Counted from the first letter of the stretch, positions 38,773 through 47,980 are shown. The stretch is DNA of 64,000 bases from JBAVEL01 sp049587715 (GCA_049587715.1 JBAVEL010000003.1:14054-78053), one strand, 5' to 3'. Notes: generated from the letters alone by a model not told the origin. Numbers and translations are program-made.

Positions 38773-39824
38773 GAGTCTGCATGGCGGGTTACCAGGCCGT
38801 CTCGATCCTGAGGGGAGGTCCCCACACGCAGATCCGGGGCACGGCGGAGCATCTTCCCGAGTTCGGGGTGACGCCGCAGTTGTTTGATCCCTGGTCGGGC
38901 TTCCGCCCCGGGGAGTGGGATCTCTTCCATCTGTTTGCCGCCAACATCGGGACCTACCACCTGGCGCGGGAGATCCACGCGCTGGGGGTTCCCCTGGTTG
39001 TCTCTCCCGTCATCTACAGCAGGCACTCCACGGCCTTCGTGCGCACCGCGCTGGGCGTCACGCGGCTCCTGGGGCGGGCGGGCCGCGGGATATGGTCCGA
39101 CTACGGTCTGGCGGCGGATATCTGCGGCTGGGCATCGCGGGTCGTCCCCAACACGGAGGCGGAGGCGCACCTCCTCAGGCAGGGTCTGGGTGTGCCGGGG
39201 TCGAAGATTCGCGTCATTCCGAACGGGGTGGAGGAACGGTTTGCCGCAGCGGATCCCGCTCTCTTCCGGAAGCAGTACGGGCTGGAGGGGTTCATCCTGA
39301 ATGTGGGGCACACGGGGCACGAGAGGAAGAACGTGCTGAACCTGATCCGGGCCCTGGCGGGAATACCTCATCCGGCCGTCATCATCGGGAGGATCATCCG
39401 GAGCCCGTATGGGGAGCGCTGCCGGGAGGAGGCGGCGCGCCATCGGCACATCCTCCTCCTGGACGGGCTCCCGCACGAGTCGCCAATGCTCGCCTCCGCC
39501 TATGCGGCCTGCGATGTGTTTGTTCTCCCCTCCGAGTTTGAGACACCGGGCATCGCCGCCCTGGAAGCGGCCCTGGCGGGGGCGAAGATCGTGATGACCC
39601 CCCACGGCGGCACCCGGGAGTACTTTGGAGAGATGGCCGATTACGTGGAACCCTCCTCCGTGGAATCCATCCGGGAGGGAATCAGGCGTGCCCTCGCCCG
39701 GGCGCGGACCCCCCGGCTCCGGGATCACGTCCTACGGGAATACACCTGGCGGAGCGTGGCCCGGAAGACCGCCGCACTCTATGCGGAGGTCGCCGGAGGG
39801 GCTCCGGCGGGAAGAGGGGTTTGA
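38769..39824 (+). CDS. Glycosyltransferase family 4 (GT-B)
   Basis: A 351-residue GT-B enzyme. It shows GYQAVSILRGGPHTQIRGTAEHL at the N-terminus, VVPNTEAEAHLL, IPNGVEERF, ILNVGHTGHERKNVLNLI and the donor-site run VFVLPSEFETPGIAALEAALAGAKIVMTPHGGTREYF. The mannosyltransferase-like GT4 layout fits a GDP-mannose donor, but that is a guess. It overlaps the preceding deacetylase-like gene by four bases. The tRNA-Ser promoter overlaps its stop. Confidence 0.88.
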   Translation: MRVCMAGYQAVSILRGGPHTQIRGTAEHLPEFGVTPQLFDPWSGFRPGEWDLFHLFAANIGTYHLAREIHALGVPLVVSPVIYSRHSTAFVRTALGVTRLLGRAGRGIWSDYGLAADICGWASRVVPNTEAEAHLLRQGLGVPGSKIRVIPNGVEERFAAADPALFRKQYGLEGFILNVGHTGHERKNVLNLIRALAGIPHPAVIIGRIIRSPYGERCREEAARHRHILLLDGLPHESPMLASAYAACDVFVLPSEFETPGIAALEAALAGAKIVMTPHGGTREYFGEMADYVEPSSVESIREGIRRALARARTPRLRDHVLREYTWRSVARKTAALYAEVAGGAPAGRGV

Positions 39825-39848
39825 CGGGGCTCCGGCTCTTCGTATATT
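39821..39848 (+). promoter_or_regulatory. Promoter of tRNA-Ser
   Basis: TTGACG at 39821-39826, a 16-base spacer, and TATATT at 39843-39848. The -35 overlaps the stop of the glycosyltransferase gene. The tRNA begins 18 bases after the -10. Confidence 0.65.
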
Positions 39849-39865
39849 ACCCCGTCCGGCCGACC

Positions 39866-39949
39866 GGAGGGTTCGCCTAATGGTATGGCAGCAGTCTTGA
39901 AAACTGCCGCCCCGCAAGGGGCATGGGGGTTCAAGTCCCTCACCCTCCG
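39866..39949 (+). tRNA. tRNA-Ser (anticodon UGA)
   Basis: An 84-base class II tRNA. The acceptor GGAGGGT pairs with ACCCTCC (39942-39948), and the discriminator is G. The anticodon stem GCAGT/ACTGC encloses CTTGAAA with anticodon TGA at 39898-39900, reading UCA. The long variable arm has CCCC/GGGG pairing, typical of serine tRNA. CCA is not encoded. Confidence 0.97.
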
Positions 39950-39995
39950 CTGAATCCTCTTTGCACGCAGCCCGAAACTCCCCTTTCCCCCGGGA

Positions 39996-40031
39996 GCCCG
40001 GCCCCGGAAGAGGGGAAACGGGCCTTTTTTT
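39996..40031 (+). terminator. Rho-independent terminator after tRNA-Ser
   Basis: GCCCG (39996-40000) pairs with CGGGC (40019-40023), and inner CCCC (40002-40005) with GGGG (40012-40015). It is followed by C and seven T residues. The remaining stretch to 40212 shows no clear promoter for the next gene. Confidence 0.75.
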
Positions 40032-40212
40032 CTTCCTTTGGCGCATGTCACCCCGGGGGGAGGGGGTCGCGCGTGAGGGTGGGCACACACGGAGAGCGGG
40101 GGGAGATGTAGATTCCTTCACCGGATCATCAGGGTCTTCCCCGCTCCTTCCCACGGGAGCTCCGGCGCCGGGCGGCGGCATCCCGCCCATCCATCTTCAT
40201 GCAGGCGGCATC

Positions 40213-40965
40213 ATGATCACGGTTGTTCTGCCCGCGTTCAACGAGGAGAAGAACCTCCCTCCCCTCATTGACCGGATCGGGGCGGCTCTTTCGTGTCTGG
40301 ATTCGCCCTTCCGGATCCTGGTTGTGGATGACGGCTCCACCGACGGCACCGCCGATGCAGCCCGGAGTGCCGCCCTCTCTCTGCCGGTGGAGTTGATACG
40401 GCACCCGAGGAATCTGGGACTCGGTGCCGCCATGCGGACGGGCTTCGCCTCCGCCCGCTCGGGCGGCGGGTCCGTGGTGACCATGGATGCCGACAACTCC
40501 CATGATCCCATATTGATACCCCGGATGATCCGGCTGCTGGAGGAGGGCCACGATGTGGTGATCGCCTCCCGGTTCCGGACGGGGGGCCGGGAGATCGGCG
40601 TGCCCCCCCACCGCCGGGTGTTGAGCCATGCCGCCGGAGGGATGATGCGCATCCTTGTCCGCTATCCCGGCGTGCGGGACTACTCCTGCGGGTACAGGGC
40701 CTACGGGGCCGGTGTCCTCAGCCGGCTGGCGGAGAGATTCGGGGAGAACTTCGTACGGGAGCAGGGCTTCGCCTGCATGTTCGAGATACTCCTGAAGCTG
40801 AAGGCCGTGGGCGCGCGGGCGACGGAAGTACCCCTTGTGCTCCGCTATGACCTGAAGCGCGGTGCGAGCAAGATGCGGGTCGGGCGGACGATGCTCCGCT
40901 ACACGGCCCTGCTGAGCTCGGGAGGGGGGAGGGTGGTTCCCGCGGGGAGGTCCACGGGATCGTGA
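40213..40965 (+). CDS. Glycosyltransferase family 2 (polyprenyl-phosphate mannosyltransferase-like)
   Basis: A 250-residue GT-A enzyme opening ITVVLPAFNEEKNLPPLIDRI. The nucleotide-binding VVDDGSTDGT is near residue 37, and the metal-binding DADNSHDP motif near residue 96. CGYRAYGAGVLSRLAERFGENFVREQGFACMFEILLKLKAVG is typical of DPM1/GtrB-like enzymes that make polyprenyl-phosphate sugars. No membrane anchor domain follows. It could charge the lipid carrier used by the GT-C enzymes of this cluster (inference). The stop overlaps the next GTG start. Confidence 0.85.
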   Translation: MITVVLPAFNEEKNLPPLIDRIGAALSCLDSPFRILVVDDGSTDGTADAARSAALSLPVELIRHPRNLGLGAAMRTGFASARSGGGSVVTMDADNSHDPILIPRMIRLLEEGHDVVIASRFRTGGREIGVPPHRRVLSHAAGGMMRILVRYPGVRDYSCGYRAYGAGVLSRLAERFGENFVREQGFACMFEILLKLKAVGARATEVPLVLRYDLKRGASKMRVGRTMLRYTALLSSGGGRVVPAGRSTGS

Positions 40966-42299
40966 CCCGGCCCGCAGGGTGGGAGGGGGAAAGGCCGCGC
41001 ATTGCGGTGGTGGGGGGGGGGATTGCGGGGCTGGCGGGGGCGCACCGGCTTGCGCGTTCGGCGGCGGAGGTGACACTCTACGAGGCGTCCGCGTCCTGCG
41101 GGGGCCTGGGCGCCTTCTTTCCCTACGGCGGCACCCACCTGGAGAAGTTCTATCACTGTCTGCTCCCCGGAGACGACCATCTCCTGGAACTCCTGGGGGA
41201 ACTGGACATGCGGGACAGCGTCTACTGGCGCACCGCCGAGTTCGGTTTCATGCACGAAGGACGGCTCTACGGGCTCAACACCCCCCGGGAGCTCCTGGCG
41301 TTCAAGCCGCTTCCCCTGGTGAGCAGATTCCGGGTGGGTTTCACGGGACTGTATGCCAGCCGGGTTTCCTCCGGGGGCCTGGATGAGATCCCGGCGGAGG
41401 AATGGCTGGTGCGGCTTTCGGGCCGGCGCGCATTCGAGACGCTCTGGAAGCCCATGTTGCAGGCCAAGTTCGGGGAGCGCTATCATGAGATCCCCGCCCT
41501 CTGGTTCTGGACCCGCTTCAACAGAGAGAAGGGAACCAGAAAGGAGGTCAAAGGGTACATCCGGGGAGGCTACCGCCGCCTCACGGAGCTCCTGGTGGAC
41601 TCTCTGCGCGGGAGGGGCGTACGCCTCCGGATGAACTCCCCCGTGGAGCATCTGGACCTGGACGAGGGAGGCCGCCCCGTCCTTTCTTCCAACGGCGCGC
41701 GGGACACCTATGATGCCGTGCTCATCACCACCCCCCTCGCCCTCTTCCGTTCCTTCGCCTCGGGGGAGAGGATGGCCCCGTGGACCCGCCGCGTCGATCC
41801 GGGAATCGACTACCAGGGAGTGGTGAACGTTCTTCTGGTTCTCCGGAGGAGTCTCACCCCGTACTACTGGGTGGCGGCACTGCATCCGGAAATTCCGTTT
41901 CAGGGGATCGTGGAGAGCTCCGTTCTGCTGGAGAAGGAAGATACGGGCGGACACCACCTGGCCTACATGATGAACTACGTGCACCGGACGGATCCCCTCT
42001 ACGCCAGGAGCGATGAAGAGCTGGTGGGGGACGCGCTGAGGGGGCTGCGGGTGCTCTTCCCCGATTTCAACACCAGGGATGTCCGGGACAGCTTCGTCTT
42101 CCGCGCTCCCTTTGTGGAGCCCCTCTACACCCTGGGGTACCTCGAAAAGAAGCCGCCCGGCGAACTTGTGCCGGGACGCGTCTGGCTTGCGACCGCGGCC
42201 CAGGTGTATCCGGCCGTCACCTCCTGGAACAGCTCCGCGGGCCTGGGGAGGGATGCGGCGGGAAAGATGCTCGGGGCCCTCGGCCCCATTCCCGCATGA
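40962..42299 (+). CDS. FAD-dependent oxidoreductase (amine oxidase / UDP-galactopyranose mutase-like fold)
   Basis: A 445-residue flavoprotein. The N-terminal dinucleotide-binding motif is VVGGGIAGLAGAHRLAR with a following LYEA, and a GGLGAFF turn matches the second conserved flavin contact. A C-terminal ATAAQVYPAVTSWNSSAGLGRDAA segment would close over the isoalloxazine. Relatives in polysaccharide clusters include amine-oxidase-like proteins and sugar mutases; the reaction here is unknown. It sits between a polyprenyl-phosphate-type glycosyltransferase and a deacetylase with overlapping ends, so it probably modifies a shared lipid-linked intermediate. Confidence 0.8.
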   Translation: MTRPAGWEGERPRIAVVGGGIAGLAGAHRLARSAAEVTLYEASASCGGLGAFFPYGGTHLEKFYHCLLPGDDHLLELLGELDMRDSVYWRTAEFGFMHEGRLYGLNTPRELLAFKPLPLVSRFRVGFTGLYASRVSSGGLDEIPAEEWLVRLSGRRAFETLWKPMLQAKFGERYHEIPALWFWTRFNREKGTRKEVKGYIRGGYRRLTELLVDSLRGRGVRLRMNSPVEHLDLDEGGRPVLSSNGARDTYDAVLITTPLALFRSFASGERMAPWTRRVDPGIDYQGVVNVLLVLRRSLTPYYWVAALHPEIPFQGIVESSVLLEKEDTGGHHLAYMMNYVHRTDPLYARSDEELVGDALRGLRVLFPDFNTRDVRDSFVFRAPFVEPLYTLGYLEKKPPGELVPGRVWLATAAQVYPAVTSWNSSAGLGRDAAGKMLGALGPIPA

Positions 42300-43204
42300 T
42301 GCGCTCCGCGTTCCTGAGCATGGACGTGGACTCCGTGGCTTCGCATCTGCAGGGCTACGGGGTGACCGATGTCCCCGCCGACGGGAAGGCCTACGAGCGG
42401 GCCGTGCCCCGCCTGCTGGAGATGCTGGCCCGCCGCAACGCCCGATGCACCTTCTTCCTTGTCGCCCGGGAGGCGGCCCGGCATCCTGCGGCCGTCCGGT
42501 CCATAACGGACTCGGGCTCCGAGGTGGCCTGCCATTCCATGACCCACCCGGTGCCGTTTCTCCCGGCCGATCCCCGCATCCGGCACAGGGAGCTGGGGGA
42601 TGCGAAGCGCCTTCTGGAGGATCTGACGGGAAAGAGCGTGGAGGGATTCCGGGCCCCGAGCTGGAATGCGGGACCGGATCTGAACAGGTGGCTTCTGGAG
42701 GAGGGGTATCTGTATGATGCCTCGGCGTATCCTTCCTGGATGATCCTGCTTCTGAGGCGCTCCGTGAAGAGCCGGAGCGGAATCCGGGGCCGGGGGGCGG
42801 GCCCGGGAGTGTACGCGGCGCCCTTCGGAAACCCCCATCCGCACCGTGCGGAGACCGCCGCAGGGGAGCTGGCCGAGATACCCATCGGAACCATCCCCCT
42901 GCTTCGCATTCCGTACTATCACACCCTCCGCCTGCTCATTCCGGGCCGGGTGTTCCGGACCGTGGATTTCCTCGCCGCCTTCCGCCGGGGGGCCATGGGC
43001 TATGTCTTTCATGCCGTGGACTTTCTGGACACGGACCGGGACGGCCTGGACCCGCGCATCCGGCGCCATCCGGGAATGGAGAAATCCCTCGAGGCGAAGC
43101 TCCGCCTTGCGGAAGAGGCGCTGGGTGCGCTGTCCCGCAGAGGTCCCATCGGCACCCTGGAGGGAGTTGCCCGGAACATCCTGGGGAAGGGGGCCGGGCT
43201 GTGA
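42296..43204 (+). CDS. Polysaccharide deacetylase (NodB homology)
   Basis: A 302-residue protein with a single NodB domain. Motif 1 is LSMDVDSVASH, supplying the acid and metal Asp; CTFFLVAREAARHPAAVRSITDSGSEVACHSMTH contains the His-x3-His metal site (HSMTH). FRAPSWNAGPDLNRWLLEEGYLYDAS follows. The Asp-Val-Asp start and HSMTH pattern resemble the peptidoglycan/PuuE-like deacetylase subgroup common in exopolysaccharide loci. It removes acetyl groups from a glycan. Overlaps both neighbours by four bases. Confidence 0.88.
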   Translation: MMRSAFLSMDVDSVASHLQGYGVTDVPADGKAYERAVPRLLEMLARRNARCTFFLVAREAARHPAAVRSITDSGSEVACHSMTHPVPFLPADPRIRHRELGDAKRLLEDLTGKSVEGFRAPSWNAGPDLNRWLLEEGYLYDASAYPSWMILLLRRSVKSRSGIRGRGAGPGVYAAPFGNPHPHRAETAAGELAEIPIGTIPLLRIPYYHTLRLLIPGRVFRTVDFLAAFRRGAMGYVFHAVDFLDTDRDGLDPRIRRHPGMEKSLEAKLRLAEEALGALSRRGPIGTLEGVARNILGKGAGL

Positions 43205-44691
43205 GAGGCGGCGGCTTCTTGACACTCCGGCCGCACGCTCCCGGCGGGAACGGGGATGCGCCGGGAACCTACCGGCTCCTTGCGGGGGCCGAGACACTCC
43301 TGGCACTGGGGCTGGGGTTCTTCCGGCTGGGGAGGAACAGTCTCTGGCTGGATGAAGTGTTCAGCTTCCGTTTCGCGCGGGATCTCGGGAGCATGCTGGA
43401 GCACGACGGAAACGGCTGGCTCTACTACGGTCTGCTCTCGGTCTGGCGCGTCTTCGGCGAGTCGGAATCCGCCCTGCGAAGTCTCTCGGTGCTGGCTTGT
43501 GCGGGGGCCATTCCGTTCGCCGTGGGTGTGGGAAGGCGGCTCTTCAACGAGAAGGTGGGTCTTGCCGCCGGACTCCTCCTGGCCGTGCATCCGACACTCG
43601 TCTTCTACGCGCAGGAGGCGCGGGGCTACGCTCTGCTCCTTCTGCTGGTGAGTGCGGCCTCCTGGTGCTTCCTGAAGGGGCTTGAAGGGAGAGGGCGGAT
43701 GATCTGGGTGCTGTATGCCGGGCTCTCCGCGCTTTCGCTGTATGTGCATGTGTTCGGGGCGTTCGCCGTCTGCGCCCACGCCGTGGCGCTCTGTGCCTGG
43801 GGCATGGGGCGCGTCATGTGGAAGAGGGCGGCGGGGGCATGGGTGGGGATAGCCCTCGCGGGACTTCCTCTTTTGATCTTCCAGCCGGGGGAAATCCACA
43901 TCGGGTGGCTGGGCGGAGACCCGTTGGGGCGGGCCTATCCGCTCGCCCGGAACCTCCTGGGAACAGGGTGGCTCCTGGCTGCCTTCTCGTTCTTCGGAGC
44001 TCTGGAAGCGGCCTCTGCTTTCTCGCGCCGGATCTCACCTCGGGAGGATCTTCCCCGCACCATCGTCCCCATTCTCTGGGTCCTTGTTCCCTTCGTTCTG
44101 GGTTTCGGGATCTCGGCCGCGATCATGCCGGTTCTTCTCTCCCGCTATCTCCTGTTCTGTCTCCCCCCCATTGCGGTGCTTGCCGCAGCGGGTCTTCTGC
44201 GGCTGGATCGCCGCCTGGCGGCGGGAGGGATGCTGCTCCTTCTATTTCTTGCGGCGGTCCCGCTGGTGAAATGGTATCTCCTCCCCGACAGGAAGGAGGA
44301 CTGGAGGGGGCTCACGGCGCATGTTCTGGCCGCATCGGAGGAGGGGGATGCCGTGGCGTTTCACCCCCCCTGGGTCCGCGCGGGCTTCGACTACTACATG
44401 GAACGGCAAAGGGCGGACCCGGACCGCCTGCGCTTCCCCGAGCTCCTCCAGGGTGCGGCTCTTCCGCAGACGGGGGAGAGGGTGTCGGACCTTCCCTTCC
44501 CCGACGTGCGGCGTCTTGCGGAACTGGGCGCGCGGTACCGCCGCATCTGGCTCGTGCGCTCACACGAAATCGAGCGGCTGGGGCGCCGGGCGCAGGGGGA
44601 TTTCATATGCGGGGAGATGGAGAAGCAGTTCCGGCTCAGGGAAACACGCGCCTTTGCAGGGATCATCCTCCAGCGGTTTGAGCGTTTCTGA
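43201..44691 (+). CDS. GT-C membrane glycosyltransferase (GT39/ArnT-like)
   Basis: A 496-residue protein with about ten to twelve membrane segments and a soluble C-terminal part. The first periplasmic loop holds SLWLDEVFSFRFARD, with the acidic pair characteristic of polyprenyl-phosphate-sugar-dependent GT-C enzymes. FYAQEARGYALLLLLV is another family-like feature. It would transfer a sugar from a lipid phosphate donor on the outer face. It overlaps the deacetylase gene by four bases. Confidence 0.82.
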   Translation: MRGGGFLTLRPHAPGGNGDAPGTYRLLAGAETLLALGLGFFRLGRNSLWLDEVFSFRFARDLGSMLEHDGNGWLYYGLLSVWRVFGESESALRSLSVLACAGAIPFAVGVGRRLFNEKVGLAAGLLLAVHPTLVFYAQEARGYALLLLLVSAASWCFLKGLEGRGRMIWVLYAGLSALSLYVHVFGAFAVCAHAVALCAWGMGRVMWKRAAGAWVGIALAGLPLLIFQPGEIHIGWLGGDPLGRAYPLARNLLGTGWLLAAFSFFGALEAASAFSRRISPREDLPRTIVPILWVLVPFVLGFGISAAIMPVLLSRYLLFCLPPIAVLAAAGLLRLDRRLAAGGMLLLLFLAAVPLVKWYLLPDRKEDWRGLTAHVLAASEEGDAVAFHPPWVRAGFDYYMERQRADPDRLRFPELLQGAALPQTGERVSDLPFPDVRRLAELGARYRRIWLVRSHEIERLGRRAQGDFICGEMEKQFRLRETRAFAGIILQRFERF

Positions 44692-44692
44692 T

Positions 44693-44721
44693 TTGACAAA
44701 CGCCCGTGGAAGCCGTACTTT
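44693..44721 (+). promoter_or_regulatory. Internal promoter of the polysaccharide cluster
   Basis: TTGACA at 44693-44698, a 17-base spacer, and TACTTT at 44716-44721. It begins two bases after the stop of the upstream gene and only 13 bases before the next ATG, implying a very short leader. Confidence 0.55.
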
Positions 44722-44733
44722 CCGCCCGGAATC

Positions 44734-46452
44734 ATGGAGAACCCCGTCCACATACGCACCCCTGATGTTCCCGCGCGGGAGAGGAGATGGAGCTCCCGGG
44801 CATGGATCCTGATCGTGGCGGCCGCATTTGCAGCCACCGGGGGCGCGGCCCTGACGTTCGAGTACGTGGACTACGATGACGCCTCCTCCCTGGTGTTCCA
44901 TCTGACGGGACGGGACTACTCCGTACAGCAGCCCTTTGCGGTGTACCAGCGGGGGATGGATCTCATGCTCTCGCTCCTTCCCGCCTCCGAACCCGTCATC
45001 CGCACGGCGGCCATGGCGGGCTCCTGGGCGGCCGCCTGCCTGATGAGCATTCTGCTCCTGGGGCTTGTCTTCTCGCAGGCGCACATCACGGAGCCGCTCC
45101 GCCGGCTCTTCGCCGCCTCCGTGCTGGTGCTCGCCGTTCCCGAGATCTTCTACCTGGGACTCGTCTATACCCCCGTGGTGTTCGGCATGTGCTCGGTGCT
45201 GGGGGCGCACCTCCTCCTGAGGCGAGCGGCTTCGGGCGGCAGTCCGCCCGGGTGGCGGGTCATGGCCCCCGCCCTCCTCCTTCTGATCTTCGGCGGGCTC
45301 TGCCGGTGGGATCTCTTCCTCTATCCCGTTTTCATCGCTGTTGATTTCTCCCTGGATCCCCGGCTGAGGGAAGCGATGCGGAATGCGGTCTCATTCCGGT
45401 CCCTTCCCTGGGCGGCGGCGGGAGCGGCGGCCCTTCTGGTATTGGGCGGTGCCGCCTATCACCGGGACGCGGCCCTCCTCCAGAGAATCATCCACTGGTT
45501 CACGTTTGCCTTCAGCATTCCCCGCGCCCCTGACGGGCTGGGGGCGTTTGCGGGGGCGCACCTGAGCGTCTTCACCCCCGGCGCTCTCCTCGTGGGAGGG
45601 TGGGGTCTTCTCTCCTTGCTGCGGAACAGCAAGGATCTCGCGTTCTTTGCAGCGGGGGGGCTCCTTGCGGCTCTTCTCTGGCCCCTCTGGTTCAGTCCCA
45701 AGGAGCTCCTGATATTCTCTCCGTTCCTTGTTCTGGTGCTGGCTGCGGGCGCCTCCGCTGTGGTGGACTCCCCGGGGCGGAAACCCGTCCTCCTGCTGCT
45801 TGCCCTTCTCCTCGTCGCGCCCTGGATAGGGGGGATCCGTGCTCAATACGGGGGCACTTCCTACGGCCCGGGATTCGAGTTGCGCCCGCACGGGAATGCA
45901 GCCGATTCCCCCTCCTTCTTCGAGCCGACGCTGGGGGAGGGGGCTGCGATCCCGACCCGCGAGGGTCCCCGTCCCCTTTTCGGGCATGCATGGGTGCTCG
46001 GGGGGGGAGGATGGAGGCGGTTCGTAGAGACCCGGGGGGAGGAGCGGCGGCAGGCCCTCCTCGTCTGCGCTCGGGAGGGGTTGCCGCTTCTCCGCCTGGA
46101 GGGTCCCATGGAGCTTGAAGTCGCCGAAGCCTACCGGATGGGTTTCCGGACCCGCGACCCGCAGTACCGGCTGGAACTGCCGCCGGGGACGATCTGGATC
46201 CGGAGCTTCAGCGACGGGCACAGGTTTCTCCTCATGGTTCAGGCGGGGATTCCCGATTGGCACGGAGCGGCGGGCACTCTGAGGCGCCTGGAGGATACCC
46301 TCGGGGTATCCCGCGCAGTTGTGCGGGGGGCGCCGGGGGCCATCCGTCGGCTTCACATGAAGGCACCGGGCGCAATGGAAGGCCTGAATGCCACAACCGC
46401 CCTTCTGGATCTGACGGCAGTGCGGATGGGGAAGGGAGGCGCGAGCGAGTGA
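44734..46452 (+). CDS. Polytopic membrane protein of the polysaccharide cluster
   Basis: A 572-residue protein with about ten membrane segments in the first 390 residues, then a soluble C-terminal region. The first loop contains TFEYVDYDDASSLVFHL, an acidic patch in the position of the GT-C Asp motif. Membrane layout and context suggest a GT-C-like transferase, but the sequence is too divergent for a firm call. The stop overlaps the ABC permease start. Its own promoter may lie at 44693. Confidence 0.7.
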   Translation: MENPVHIRTPDVPARERRWSSRAWILIVAAAFAATGGAALTFEYVDYDDASSLVFHLTGRDYSVQQPFAVYQRGMDLMLSLLPASEPVIRTAAMAGSWAAACLMSILLLGLVFSQAHITEPLRRLFAASVLVLAVPEIFYLGLVYTPVVFGMCSVLGAHLLLRRAASGGSPPGWRVMAPALLLLIFGGLCRWDLFLYPVFIAVDFSLDPRLREAMRNAVSFRSLPWAAAGAAALLVLGGAAYHRDAALLQRIIHWFTFAFSIPRAPDGLGAFAGAHLSVFTPGALLVGGWGLLSLLRNSKDLAFFAAGGLLAALLWPLWFSPKELLIFSPFLVLVLAAGASAVVDSPGRKPVLLLLALLLVAPWIGGIRAQYGGTSYGPGFELRPHGNAADSPSFFEPTLGEGAAIPTREGPRPLFGHAWVLGGGGWRRFVETRGEERRQALLVCAREGLPLLRLEGPMELEVAEAYRMGFRTRDPQYRLELPPGTIWIRSFSDGHRFLLMVQAGIPDWHGAAGTLRRLEDTLGVSRAVVRGAPGAIRRLHMKAPGAMEGLNATTALLDLTAVRMGKGGASE

Positions 46453-47240
46453 ACCGTCCGGGTCTCGGAAGCCAGCTCAGCCGGATCTGGGCCTACCGGG
46501 AGCTCCTGGGGGAGCTCTTCCGCACCTGGCTCCTCCTGAAGCATGCGGGCTCCCTGCTGGGTCTTTTGTGGACTCTCCTCAACCCCCTTCTTCTCGTCGG
46601 GACATACTGGTTTGTCTTCTCCACGATCTTCCGGGTGGAGGTGGAGCGGTACCCGCTTCTGATCATTCCCGGATTTCTGGCCTGGAACTTCACATTCGGG
46701 GCCGTGCAGGCGGCCGGCGAGTCCATTATCTCCAGCAAGTACCTGATCACCCGCATCGCCTTTCCCGGGGAGATCCTGGTGCTGGCAAGCGTGGGAGTCA
46801 CCCTTGTGGAGTTCCTGATCGGGCTGGGGATCCTCTCGGCCGTGCTCGTCGTGCTGGCCCCGCAGTCGGCGGGGGTCCTTCTGCTTCTGCCGTTGCTTCT
46901 CGCCGCGCACATCCTCTTCACGACGGGGGTTTCCCTGCTTGCCGCCTGTGGATCGGTGTTCTTCCGGGACATCCCGCGGTTGATCCCCATTGCGGGCACC
47001 ATCATGTTCTTCCTCACCCCCATCTTCTATACCCTGGACATGGTGCCCGGCGGAGTGAAGCAGGTGGTCTGGCTCAACCCCCTCACATGGTTCTTCTCCG
47101 TGTACCACGATCTGCTCTACCGGCAGACGATGCCCGATCCCCTTGTGGCGGCGGGGACCCTGGGCCTGGCTCTGGCGGCCTGCTGGGGGGGGCTGGCCGT
47201 TTTCCGGATGCACCGGCATTCATTTGCCGAGCTGAGCTGA
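46449..47240 (+). CDS. wzm: ABC-2 polysaccharide/polyol phosphate export permease (Wzm-like)
   Basis: A 263-residue inner-membrane permease with about six segments. ELFRTWLLLKHAGSLLGLLWTLLNPLLL is the amphipathic start, and LTPIFYTLDMVPGGVKQVVWLNPLTWFFSVYHDLLY is the conserved ABC-2 end typical of Wzm/TagG/KpsM. GTG start overlapping the preceding stop. Paired with the ATPase 2 bases downstream, it exports completed polymer from the cytoplasmic side. Confidence 0.92.
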   Translation: MNRPGLGSQLSRIWAYRELLGELFRTWLLLKHAGSLLGLLWTLLNPLLLVGTYWFVFSTIFRVEVERYPLLIIPGFLAWNFTFGAVQAAGESIISSKYLITRIAFPGEILVLASVGVTLVEFLIGLGILSAVLVVLAPQSAGVLLLLPLLLAAHILFTTGVSLLAACGSVFFRDIPRLIPIAGTIMFFLTPIFYTLDMVPGGVKQVVWLNPLTWFFSVYHDLLYRQTMPDPLVAAGTLGLALAACWGGLAVFRMHRHSFAELS

Positions 47241-47242
47241 CC

Positions 47243-47980
47243 ATGATGCTCTCCTGCCGGAATGTGGGAAAGAAGTTCCGCCGCTACGAGCAGGGGGAGT
47301 CGCTCAAGCGCTACTTCGTGCGCCGCCTCCGGGGAGAGGTTGCGCGGGAGGAATGGAACGTCCTTTCGGGGGTGAACCTGGATGTGCGGCCGGGGGAACG
47401 TGTGGCCGTGATCGGGCGGAACGGGTGCGGCAAATCCACGCTCCTCAAGCTGATGGCGGGCATCTATGCCCCCACAACGGGTACGGTCACCGTGGGCCCG
47501 GGGAGGGTGCTGGCCCTGATCGAGCTGGGGGTGGGTTTCTACCCGGACCTGACCGGGAGGCAGAACATGCGGCTGAACTGGGCCCTGAACGGGCTCCCTC
47601 TTGCGGAGCTGAGATCCCGGTTCGAGAGCATTGCGGAGTTCTCGGGGGTGGAGGAGTTCCTGGACACACCCCTCAAGTACTACTCCTCGGGGATGTCGGC
47701 TCGCCTGGGGTTCGCCCTGGCCATGCATGCCCGGCCGGAGCTTCTCATTGTGGACGAGGTGCTGGCGGTGGGCGATCTGGAGTTCCAGCAGAAATGCCAT
47801 GCCCGGATCGAGTCGCTCTGCAGCGCGGGCGCCACCCTCATCCTGGTCTCGCACAACCTGGGGGATGTCTCCCGGGTCTGCCGGAGGGGCGTCTGGATCA
47901 ACGGGGGAACGGTGGCCTTTGACGGTCCCGTGGAGGAGGCGGTTGCCCTCTACACCCGCTCCCTTCAGGACGCGCCGTGA
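47243..47980 (+). CDS. wzt: ABC polysaccharide export ATP-binding protein (Wzt/TagH-like)
   Basis: A 245-residue ATPase. The N-terminal segment NVGKKFRRYEQGESLKRYFVRRL is typical of the Wzt family. Walker A is GRNGCGKST, and the ELGVGFYPDLTGRQNM loop matches the lid of these exporters. The signature YSSGMSARLGFALA and Walker B LLIVDEVLAVGD follow. It ends right after the ATPase domain, so the C-terminal carbohydrate-binding domain that makes some Wzt proteins chain-end selective is missing. Confidence 0.93.
   Translation: MMLSCRNVGKKFRRYEQGESLKRYFVRRLRGEVAREEWNVLSGVNLDVRPGERVAVIGRNGCGKSTLLKLMAGIYAPTTGTVTVGPGRVLALIELGVGFYPDLTGRQNMRLNWALNGLPLAELRSRFESIAEFSGVEEFLDTPLKYYSSGMSARLGFALAMHARPELLIVDEVLAVGDLEFQQKCHARIESLCSAGATLILVSHNLGDVSRVCRRGVWINGGTVAFDGPVEEAVALYTRSLQDAP

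Noticed and set aside
39779..40190. Minus-strand open frames across the tRNA-Ser gene
   Set aside because: They overlap a perfect tRNA and its promoter and terminator.
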